Shown piece by piece: positions 1 to 6,880 of a DNA stretch of 64,000 bases (the first letter of the stretch is position 1; every line of letters begins with the position of its first letter). The DNA comes from Leptospiraceae bacterium. GTDB lineage: Bacteria; Spirochaetota; Leptospiria; Leptospirales; Leptospiraceae. The translations under genes and the position numbers were made by a program. The stretch lies in contig JACKPB010000010.1 in NCBI GenBank assembly GCA_024233875.1, forward strand, positions 121,164-185,163, in the 5' to 3' direction. The notes under the pieces are model-generated. The model was not told where the DNA came from, searched no databases, and saw only the letters and a list, made by a program, of their open reading frames with translations.

Positions 1-404
1 TCAATGCCAAAAATATCACAACTCTTGTGAAGCATGGGTTGAGCGAAGTGAAAACAGGTAGAGCCCTGGTAGACAATACATCCAAAGCATTTCAATCTAT
101 CATCGGGGCAATCACACAATCTGAGGAAAAAGTAAATCAAATCGTAAACTTTTCCAAGGAACAGGAAAATGAAAGCATTCTTGTCATGGATAGCACTCAA
201 AAAGTTGTTAAAATGTCAGAAGAGATTGCTTTGTCAACAAATGAACAGATGGAAACCAACAAAGCTCTGGTCATCACTATCGAGCACATCGGTCATGGAA
301 CACAAATAGTTGCTTCTAATTCGATGAACATTACAGAGATGGTCCGTGAAATCAATGACAATTTGAATATTATGCGTGAGAAGATTCAATTCTTTAAGAA
401 ATGA
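1..404 (+). CDS. Methyl-accepting chemotaxis protein, C-terminal fragment
   Basis: The reading frame is open from the left edge of the window, so the gene begins outside it and only about 133 C-terminal residues are visible. The protein is almost entirely predicted coiled coil rich in Ser, Thr, Glu, Gln and Asn (for example STNEQMETNKAL and ITEMVREINDNL), which is the make-up of the cytoplasmic helical bundle of chemotaxis receptors after the kinase-binding tip. A GTG at 27 is an internal codon, not a start. No CheR/CheB pentapeptide tether is seen at the C-terminus, which ends in Phe-Phe-Lys-Lys. The sensory domain is not visible, so the ligand cannot be guessed. It converges on the macrodomain gene, with repeat copy R1 between them. 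Confidence 0.75.
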   Translation, partial: NAKNITTLVKHGLSEVKTGRALVDNTSKAFQSIIGAITQSEEKVNQIVNFSKEQENESILVMDSTQKVVKMSEEIALSTNEQMETNKALVITIEHIGHGTQIVASNSMNITEMVREINDNLNIMREKIQFFKK

Positions 405-447
405 AGTAATTAAAAACATCGGGGGTTAAGATTTTTATTATTTTAAA

Positions 448-618
448 AACTCACCAAACGTATCTTATTTTCATATCCAAAATCACATTTAATTGATAGA
501 TCTAAAAAAATAGGAGTTTGGAGACGATGAGTCCTTGGCTGCTGAGATCGGTCGAACCATTGCTGAAAGGCGCTTTTTCAGTATCATCAACTTTCGCACG
601 AATTGCGTTTGGAGAGTT
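448..618. repeat. Family R structured element, copy R1
   Basis: A 171-bp element bounded by inverted ends AACTCACCAAACG and CGTTTGGAGAGTT. It aligns over its length with copies R2 and R3 (shared blocks near ATGAGTCC, GAACCATTG and CAACTTTCGCA) but its terminal stem has different bases that still pair. An internal hairpin CTGAAAGG/CTTTTTCAG replaces GAAAGG/CCTTTC of copy R4. It lies between convergent genes, and its right end overlaps the stop codon of the macrodomain gene. Confidence 0.75.
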
Positions 619-1147
619 AAAAATACTTTTTTATTAAATCCTGATAGATCGAATGATTTTTTGAATCAAAGGAGATGAATAGAATTCTTTCAAATTTATG
701 ATTCGGATTGGAATTCAGAAAATCAGATACTGATTCAAGAGTGAGAATTGCAGCATCTTCAGGAGGGAATCCATACGCTCCGGTGCTAATATTCGGGAAA
801 GCAATTGATTCCAATCCATAGGATTGAGCCAGTTTCAGTGAATTTGTATAGCAATCGGTAAGTTTTAAATTCTCTGAATGATTTCTCTCTGAATAGATCG
901 GTCCTACTGTATGTATTACGTATCTTGCTTTTAGCAATCCACCCGTAGTGATCACTGCATCACCTGTAGCTAGATAGCCTCTCTCCGAGCGAATCGTATC
1001 ACATTCTGCCATGATCGCGGGCCCACCGGCTCTATGAATGGCTCCATCTACACCCCCTCCACCGGCAAGTTTAGAATTAGCGGCATTCACTATAACGTCT
1101 ATATCCAGATCTGTAATATCTCCCTTTAGAAGTTCAATTCTAAGCAC
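617..1147 (-). CDS. Macrodomain protein (ADP-ribose / O-acetyl-ADP-ribose hydrolase type)
   Basis: Single macrodomain of the YmdB/MacroD class. Visible motifs are LLKGDIT, the NAANSKLAGGGGVDGAIH signature of the ADP-ribose pocket (Asn-Ala-Ala-Asn then a Gly-rich loop and Asp-Gly-Ala), and the second loop NISTGAYGFP. These residues bind the distal ribose and diphosphate and are those of active deacylating or de-ADP-ribosylating macrodomains. I chose the GTG at 1147 because AAAGGA lies about nine bases upstream and the resulting 176 residues match the usual family length. The frame stays open to an ATG at 1222, but that ATG lies inside dispersed repeat B1 (its ATAGTCATTTT end), so the extra 25 residues are probably not translated. 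It converges on the chemotaxis receptor gene. The physiological substrate is unknown. Confidence 0.85.
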   Translation of the reverse strand: MLRIELLKGDITDLDIDVIVNAANSKLAGGGGVDGAIHRAGGPAIMAECDTIRSERGYLATGDAVITTGGLLKARYVIHTVGPIYSERNHSENLKLTDCYTNSLKLAQSYGLESIAFPNISTGAYGFPPEDAAILTLESVSDFLNSNPNHKFERILFISFDSKNHSIYQDLIKKYF

Positions 1148-1212
1148 CTCAATCCATCCTTTAGATATGAAAAATTGCATAGAGGAATCAAATTGTCTAC
1201 CTCTTTTTGTAT

Positions 1213-1312
1213 TTATAGTCATTTTCGAAAGGTTTGTGCATTCACAAAAGAATCAGCTATAAAATGGCTACCTAAAGTGAACAGTAAAACACAATTACTT
1301 CTGTGAATTGGA
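1213..1312 (+). repeat. Family B dispersed repeat, copy B1
   Basis: Starts ATAGTCATTTTC and contains the family core AATCAGCTATAAAATGGCTA, followed by a diverged right half. The left arm TAGTCATTTT and AAAATGGCTA are inverted repeats. It lies between the divergent macrodomain and M64 peptidase genes. Confidence 0.75.
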
Positions 1313-1331
1313 TTCTTACAAAAATCAAATC

Positions 1332-1359
1332 TTGACAAAAATGTTTTAAAAAATATTCT
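1332..1359 (+). promoter_or_regulatory. Possible sigma-70-type promoter before the M64 lipoprotein gene
   Basis: TTGACA (1332-1337), a 16-base spacer and TATTCT (1354-1359) match the consensus, but the -10 box is only about ten bases before the ATG. A transcript from it would be almost leaderless, and no ribosome binding site is visible, so the match may be chance in AT-rich DNA. Confidence 0.3.
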
Positions 1360-1369
1360 TTGGGTTACT

Positions 1370-3160
1370 ATGAAGAAAATCATTTCAATCATTTTTGCAC
1401 TTATTTATTTGAGTTGTAGCAATCATTCCATTCGTTCCATAAAAATAGACAACCGTCCTATTCAAAAAATTGAAATCAATTCTTTTGATTTTACTGATGG
1501 AGATCAGGGATGGAAGACTGAAAATGAGGATAAAAATCCAACCTGGAAGCAGGATGAGTCTTCAGGGAATGCTTACATCACATCTTCGACTTCCCGAAGA
1601 TATTTTAAGACTCCTGATAGTTTTGTTGGAGATCATAGGGATATGTATTGCAAGAATATATACTATTCAATCAAACTACCTTATGGATCGGGAGGAGGCA
1701 TTCCCCACCAGTCGATAATGCTCCACAGCAAGGACAAGAAGTTAATGGTCTACTCTGATAGGGATCGTATCGTTCCAAACGATGATGAATGGACTGAGTA
1801 TGAGGTACCCTTTGACACTCTATCCAATAAATGGTTGTTGTACGACGAGCCGATAGATAAGGAAGATCTACTCCGGTCAAGAAAAAAAAGATGGAGGAGA
1901 CCGGGGAGATATGAGTTCTTATCTGTACTACAAAACCTGGATAGTATTTACATCCCAACCCGATATACCGGTAAGGGAAAAGAAACAGCTCTCGACAATG
2001 TCTATTTCGGTGAAAGAGAAGGCGGAGAGAATTTTTGTAAACCGTTCAGTAAAGAGGAGGACAAACCCTTCCCCGGAAAAGTTGAGCGGATTTTGGAAAC
2101 AGTATTTGAGGGGAATGGTGTCATCGATGATTACTCCGGAACCGGAACTCTTCAAATCTTACCCAAGGACCTTCATACTATTTTGGTCATTCCTGAGGGG
2201 TATACGGAGAAAGAAATCAATTCGGGAATATTCTATGTAGACATTAGGAATTGGATTGAACAATCAGAATGGGTAGAACCATTTCGAAGTTACAAAAATG
2301 CATTTCGAATACTGCAATACAATGCTCCTTCAGATGCCTATATTACAGAAAATGACAGAGAAAAGACTTTATTGGGGATTTTACCTGGTCAGGAGAATAC
2401 TCTGGACAATGACATGACCATCCCCTCAAAGAGAGTTTGGAAGATTGTAGAAGACAATAGATTGTTGACTGATGATACATATCCAAGAAAAGGTATTACA
2501 TCCAATGTTGTTAAAAATCTAACTATTGTGATCTTAGTTTATGATCCCAAAGAAAATCGATCGGGTTTTTCTGGATTTGTCAAGCGCTTTCCCCATCCGG
2601 ATGGATCAAATAAAAATTTGAGTGTAGCTATATCCAGAAATACTACTCATGAATTTTTACATTCTTTCTCACATCTTTCAGATGAGTATCTGGATAAGAT
2701 GAGGGAAAAAAAAATCCACCCCAATCAGGATGCTGAATCATCTAATTACCTTTCAAATCTTTCTCCTAATCAGCAGGCATCACTCACTCCCTGGAAACAT
2801 CTTCTCCGTGGGGGGAAGTACAATCCGGATATTGCAAATTTTATAGGTACTTTTGGTGACGCAAAAAATGGTTATCACTCTGAAGCCAAATGCATTATGA
2901 ACGGTAGACATCACAATAAGGATACCTATGGGGGAGATGGTCAACTTAGAGATCATAAACATATTTGCAATTGGTGTCGGGAGATTACTGTTTTTCGCTT
3001 ATATGAAAAAGTTGGAATATTCAAAAACCCTAATAATGATTTTATGACATGGAAAGAAAAATATCGAGATAATTATTATAGGCGGAAAGGACTATCCAAA
3101 CCGGAAGAGATTCCGGCTAGAAATAGCGAAGGTAAGGCAATCTATCCCCTTTCACAATAG
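1370..3160 (+). CDS. M64-type metallopeptidase lipoprotein
   Basis: A 596-residue predicted lipoprotein: basic N-terminus, hydrophobic core and lipobox LSC with Cys16. Residues about 35-210 look like a beta-sandwich of the laminin IV/carbohydrate-binding type (FDFTDGDQGWK opening, ALDNVYFGE close). The second half is an IgA-peptidase M64 (Peptidase_M64) domain: the zinc site is HEFLHSFSHLSDEY at residues 427-440, matching the family pattern HExxH followed by Leu-x-Asp-Glu-Tyr, with a downstream Cys-x-Met segment (CIMNGRHHN) also typical of the family. It is predicted to be an exported, membrane-anchored zinc endopeptidase; the substrate is not known. The gene stands alone and converges on the ATP-grasp gene. 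Confidence 0.8.
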   Translation: MKKIISIIFALIYLSCSNHSIRSIKIDNRPIQKIEINSFDFTDGDQGWKTENEDKNPTWKQDESSGNAYITSSTSRRYFKTPDSFVGDHRDMYCKNIYYSIKLPYGSGGGIPHQSIMLHSKDKKLMVYSDRDRIVPNDDEWTEYEVPFDTLSNKWLLYDEPIDKEDLLRSRKKRWRRPGRYEFLSVLQNLDSIYIPTRYTGKGKETALDNVYFGEREGGENFCKPFSKEEDKPFPGKVERILETVFEGNGVIDDYSGTGTLQILPKDLHTILVIPEGYTEKEINSGIFYVDIRNWIEQSEWVEPFRSYKNAFRILQYNAPSDAYITENDREKTLLGILPGQENTLDNDMTIPSKRVWKIVEDNRLLTDDTYPRKGITSNVVKNLTIVILVYDPKENRSGFSGFVKRFPHPDGSNKNLSVAISRNTTHEFLHSFSHLSDEYLDKMREKKIHPNQDAESSNYLSNLSPNQQASLTPWKHLLRGGKYNPDIANFIGTFGDAKNGYHSEAKCIMNGRHHNKDTYGGDGQLRDHKHICNWCREITVFRLYEKVGIFKNPNNDFMTWKEKYRDNYYRRKGLSKPEEIPARNSEGKAIYPLSQ

Positions 3161-3170
3161 TTTTAATTCT

Positions 3171-3207
3171 TAACTCACCTTATGCAGGTTGTACAGAAGG
3201 TGAGTTA
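3171..3207. terminator. Perfect hairpin between convergent genes (likely bidirectional terminator)
   Basis: TAACTCACCTT and AAGGTGAGTTA form an 11-bp perfect stem around a 15-base loop, 11 bases past the M64 stop codon and about 55 bases past the stop of the opposing ATP-grasp gene. The stem arms are the terminal sequences of family R brought close together, so a family R remnant may be acting as terminator. There is no long T tract. Confidence 0.55.
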
Positions 3208-3262
3208 AAATACAGGGAGTACATCATCAACCCGGGGACTTCAATTTCCCCAAACCCCTATT
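3171..3262 (-). repeat. Family R element, rearranged partial copy R6
   Basis: Read on the minus strand it contains the family block AAAATAGGGGTTTGGGG, an internal hairpin GGGGA/TCCCC, and the terminal GCATAAGGTGAGTTA. The left half of the full element is missing, and the inverted ends form a local hairpin instead of spanning the element. Confidence 0.65.
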
Positions 3263-3263
3263 T

Positions 3264-4808
3264 TTATTTATTCTCTATTCGCCTAATGAAATCTTTGATA
3301 ATAGTTCGATACAATTCATCTTTTAGATAATAGTCCTCTGTTCCATCATCTATATTAGGATTGTCATTGATTTCTATGATACAGGGTCCTTTTGAGGTAT
3401 ATTTCATATCCACTCCATAGAGTCCATCACCGATTAGATTTGCGGCTTCATTGGCTACCCGAATGATTTCCTCAGGAACATCTTCAATCCTATGTGTTTC
3501 GGTATCACCTTCCTGGTTGCTTTTTGAGGATGCATTGTGATTGATCACCTGCCAGTGCTCTTTGGACATAAAGTATTGTGAAGCAAATAAAGGCTTTTTG
3601 TTCAGGATTCCGATTCTCCAGTCAAATTCTGTATACATATACTCCTGAGCAAGAATGATGTCGGATTCTTTGAAGAGACGACCTGTGATTTCAAGCATTT
3701 CTGCTCTATTATTTGCTTTATAGACCCCGAGTGAAAATGCGCCTTCGGGAATTTTTAAGACGATAGGATAAGGAATTTCATTTTCAAGAGTATCCAGATT
3801 GTCTTTCAGGAGGATTACTGTCTTGGGTATAGGAATCTTATTTCCCATTAGTAGCTCTGCCAGAAATACTTTATTCGTACAACGCAGTATTGAATCGGGA
3901 TCGTCAATCACGACTATCCCTTCGCTCTGAGCTTTCTTCGCAAATAAATAAGTATGATGTTCAATTGCTGTCGTCTCACGAATAAATAGTGCATCGAATT
4001 CTGAAAGCCGGGAGTAGTCCCTCTTTTGAATGAGTTCTACCTCAACATTCAATTGCTTTCCTGCTTTTATAAAGTTCTTCAGTGCCTGTTTACTAGAAGG
4101 AGGAAATTTTTCGTCAGGATTGTAGAGGATGGCGAGATCGTATCTCGGATTACTTTTTGCTTTGGGTTTGTACCATCGTTTGGTGCAATATTGGTGGATT
4201 GCATTTACAAAAAGCTCCTGTTTCTCTTTTGGAATGCTATTTAGACTCAAGGGTTTTAAAGAACCAATTTGCCATTTCTCCTGAAACCTAAACTCAACAC
4301 GGAGAAGAGGACAACGAAACGTTTCAAAAATTTGACGTGCTAGTTCCTGCAAAATCGGATAGTCACAGAGACCGAAGAAAATATAAGTTTCGATTCCAAC
4401 TACATTGCTATATGGAGAATCATATCCCTTACTAAAAATCTTTTGAAGAAGACTATCCAAACTTTCCGTATCCAATTTATATACGGATTTACTGCTCAAA
4501 TCCCGGAGTGTACGTACTGAAGGAATGATCTTGTGCTTCCTTGCCTCTGCTAGAAGTGAGCAGTAATAGCCTCTGCTCAGGTATCGATAAGAGCGGCAGA
4601 GATTAATTACTTTAGCATTTTTCATCTTGAAATATTCAGGACTTTTTAGATACTCGTTTACAGTGATTACCTGAAGATGCGGATACTCCTTCTTCCAATC
4701 TGATAAATTTTCTACCAGAATTAGATGCTCGGAACCATAACTAAATCCAATTTCTTCCTTATTTTCAGATTTTATTTTGTTTGTTATGGGAGGGATTTTG
4801 GGTTTCAT
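3264..4808 (-). CDS. RimK-like ATP-grasp ligase with N-terminal RimK-associated domain
   Basis: A 514-residue protein. The C-terminal half is an ATP-grasp domain: nucleotide-binding LKIPEGAFSLGV, hinge-type LAQEYMYTEFDWRIG, and metal-binding GVDMKY followed by EINDNPNIDDG. These resemble RimK and related enzymes that activate a carboxylate as acyl phosphate and join it to an amine. The N-terminal 200 residues match the RimK-like ATP-grasp N-terminal domain found in longer family members, not in classical RimK (about 300 residues). The start overlaps the stop of the upstream GNAT/C39 gene in an ATGA, so the two are translationally coupled. Such pairs have been noted in comparative-genomic surveys of amidoligases; the product is unknown. 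I infer synthesis or tagging of a peptide or peptide-like metabolite. Confidence 0.8.
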   Translation of the reverse strand: MKPKIPPITNKIKSENKEEIGFSYGSEHLILVENLSDWKKEYPHLQVITVNEYLKSPEYFKMKNAKVINLCRSYRYLSRGYYCSLLAEARKHKIIPSVRTLRDLSSKSVYKLDTESLDSLLQKIFSKGYDSPYSNVVGIETYIFFGLCDYPILQELARQIFETFRCPLLRVEFRFQEKWQIGSLKPLSLNSIPKEKQELFVNAIHQYCTKRWYKPKAKSNPRYDLAILYNPDEKFPPSSKQALKNFIKAGKQLNVEVELIQKRDYSRLSEFDALFIRETTAIEHHTYLFAKKAQSEGIVVIDDPDSILRCTNKVFLAELLMGNKIPIPKTVILLKDNLDTLENEIPYPIVLKIPEGAFSLGVYKANNRAEMLEITGRLFKESDIILAQEYMYTEFDWRIGILNKKPLFASQYFMSKEHWQVINHNASSKSNQEGDTETHRIEDVPEEIIRVANEAANLIGDGLYGVDMKYTSKGPCIIEINDNPNIDDGTEDYYLKDELYRTIIKDFIRRIENK

Positions 4809-5896
4809 GTCTTAGGTCTCTTAATGATTAATGCAGCTTTTTGGGACGATTTTCCGTAACGCGCCATACGTTCAAAGTCTTTTTGTAAAATGGGGGAATA
4901 AGTACAATCGGAAGGTGGGCGATCAATATCAGTGTATGGATCGTGAAAATACAAATATTTATCATCAAAACCTGTAATGATTACCCAATGAGGAGCCTTC
5001 ATATTTATCATTTTGTACATACTTATTAGAACTACCGGAATTCCACCTTCTTCAAATTTTTCTTTTAAGTCCAGTGCTCTCAGGTTTCCATGGTGAACTG
5101 TAATTCCTAATTTATCAATCTCAGATCGAAAATCTTCCTGAACCAACCTGAGAACTTCTTTCTTTTCAGGGTCCCGTACTGAATCTAAAAAGAGTGGGCC
5201 TTCATCGTTTACATAGAGATCTACATCAAAACCCCTCTTCTTAACGGCAAGAGCCAAACCGTAAGGCCCGCAACCTCCATGCCCCGAGGTCATAAAAATA
5301 GTTGTAGCTTCTCTCCAGATTCGTAGTTCAGTTTTCCTGTCCAACTCAAATCTGGGCTCCAGTGCATGCATTGCCATCATGACTGCCGCCGGGCCACAGG
5401 TAAAGTCTAGAGTTTGATGATAGTAAGGAACTCGGGCGAGATCCGGATTTAAGTGAGGTGCCAGAAGTTTTTCAAAACGTTGGGCATCCATCTTGTCTTC
5501 ATAGTACTCTTTAACAATTTCAATCTTTTTGTAACCGAGTTTTTGATAAAGATTTTGTGCAGGTAGATTGTCTTTTCTGACTTCGAGCCTGAGATATATG
5601 AAATCTTTTTCAAGAGAAGTCTCTTCTATTTTTCTTATTAATCTTTCAGCAATTCCCTTTCCGCGTGATTGGGGTTGAACTGCAATAGAATACAATCTTG
5701 CAGAAGAAGTCCCTGAATTAAAAAGAACTATCGCATATCCTCTGATCTCACCTGATTCTTCGTCCAGCCAGGTCTCGGCTTTTCCTTTTGTGAGTAAGTA
5801 GCGAAAACTTCGTCGGGATATCTGATCGGAATCAAAGGAGGTGGTCTCTAGTTGAATGAGTCCATCTAAGTCGGTAAGATTGGCAGGTCTCAGCAT
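4805..5896 (-). CDS. GNAT acetyltransferase fused to a C39-like cysteine peptidase
   Basis: A 363-residue two-domain protein. Residues 1-140 are a RimI-like N-acetyltransferase with the acetyl-CoA loop in VQPQSRGKGIAERL and the late NLPAQNLYQKLGY segment. Residues 150-360 are a papain/C39-like domain (DUF3335 type): catalytic Cys167 in DFTCGPAA, His303 in APHWVIITG and Asp319 in FHDPY form a complete triad. The gene is first in a two-gene operon with the ATP-grasp ligase, with ATGA overlap. Seen together, an acylating enzyme, a peptide bond-cleaving or transferring enzyme and a ligase suggest maturation of a small peptide or modification of a protein terminus; this is inference. A TTAA-rich gap separates it from the aldo/keto reductase. 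Confidence 0.8.
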   Translation of the reverse strand: MLRPANLTDLDGLIQLETTSFDSDQISRRSFRYLLTKGKAETWLDEESGEIRGYAIVLFNSGTSSARLYSIAVQPQSRGKGIAERLIRKIEETSLEKDFIYLRLEVRKDNLPAQNLYQKLGYKKIEIVKEYYEDKMDAQRFEKLLAPHLNPDLARVPYYHQTLDFTCGPAAVMMAMHALEPRFELDRKTELRIWREATTIFMTSGHGGCGPYGLALAVKKRGFDVDLYVNDEGPLFLDSVRDPEKKEVLRLVQEDFRSEIDKLGITVHHGNLRALDLKEKFEEGGIPVVLISMYKMINMKAPHWVIITGFDDKYLYFHDPYTDIDRPPSDCTYSPILQKDFERMARYGKSSQKAALIIKRPKT

Positions 5897-5955
5897 AGGA
5901 TTATAGACTCATAGTTTCTATATAATGGAATTCATTTGTTTTTTCAACAAGTAAA

Positions 5956-6873
5956 TTATTTTTGATTTAGGATTTTTAGCATTTCTTTTTTTTCTGCTTC
6001 ACCGGGATAGTTTCCTTTTCCCGCTTCTAAATTTTCTAAGAGATGATTTACCTTGGATGTGGCAGGTATCACACAGGTGACAGCCGGATGGGATAGAATG
6101 TACTTTAGAAAGTATTGGGCCCAGGTAGAGATTCCATAATCACGGGCAATTTCGGGCAGAGCCTTCCCCTTAACGGATCGAAAGAGGCTACCTTTCTCGA
6201 AAGGTTCATTAATAATTGTAGCAATCTTATTGTCCCGGCAAAATGGAAGAAGTCTTTTCTCGGCATTTCTATCCCCTATAGAATAATTAAACTGAACAAA
6301 ATCGATGGATTCGGGTTTTAAGATGTCTATCAGACGGTCATGGGCTGAATCCAGGTAGTGTGTGATTCCTATGTACTTGATTCTCCCACGTTCTTTCCAA
6401 TCGTAAAGTGTTTTCAGGTGGGACTTAAAATCCACCAAATTATGAATTTGCATAAGTTCTATTTCATTACGATTCAATAATTGTAGAGAGTGGGTCATCT
6501 GCGAAATCCCGGACTCTTTTCCTGAAGTCCAAACCTTAGTTGCCAGGAAATGCTTTTTTAGTAAAGGAATCCTTTCCGACAATAGACCAAGAATTTTTTC
6601 GGAATTTCCATACATTGGTGATGAGTCAATGATACTACCACCATTTTGAATGAAAGCTTCCATTAGTTTTTGAAGTTTTGATAGATTGACTTCATCCGGT
6701 TCCACATCAAATTTGATATAGGTTCCTAATCCTACGGGATTCAATTTTTCACCGGTGGAAGGAATGATTCTTTGGTTCATACTTTTCTCCTCAGAATAGA
6801 GTCTACTCAATTCCCCTGAAAGTAAAAGAGGATACCCAATTGCTAAAAATTTGAGGAAATTGTTTCGATTCAT
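5956..6873 (-). CDS. Aldo/keto reductase with hydrophobic N-terminus
   Basis: A 305-residue protein with an N-terminal stretch (FLKFLAIGYPLLLSGELS) that could be a signal peptide or anchor, then an aldo/keto reductase TIM barrel. The catalytic tetrad is complete: Asp and Tyr in IDSSPMYGNSE, Lys in LATKVW, His in LMQIHNL. The late SQASxA-like NADPH region is represented by NYSIGDRNAE and the CVIPATSKVNHLLENL segment, which binds the cofactor phosphate. The enzyme should reduce carbonyl substrates with NADPH. If really exported it would lack cytoplasmic NADPH, so the leader may be an artefact of start choice: a Met at residue 32 (MNQRIIP) would give a normal cytoplasmic enzyme. Confidence 0.8.
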   Translation of the reverse strand: MNRNNFLKFLAIGYPLLLSGELSRLYSEEKSMNQRIIPSTGEKLNPVGLGTYIKFDVEPDEVNLSKLQKLMEAFIQNGGSIIDSSPMYGNSEKILGLLSERIPLLKKHFLATKVWTSGKESGISQMTHSLQLLNRNEIELMQIHNLVDFKSHLKTLYDWKERGRIKYIGITHYLDSAHDRLIDILKPESIDFVQFNYSIGDRNAEKRLLPFCRDNKIATIINEPFEKGSLFRSVKGKALPEIARDYGISTWAQYFLKYILSHPAVTCVIPATSKVNHLLENLEAGKGNYPGEAEKKEMLKILNQK

Positions 6874-6880
6874 GTCAAAC

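Noticed and set aside
448..618. Family R copies as remnants of an insertion sequence with transposase
   Set aside because: Copies are at most 174 bp and no transposase fragment is found in any of them. A MITE origin is possible, but target duplications are not clear.
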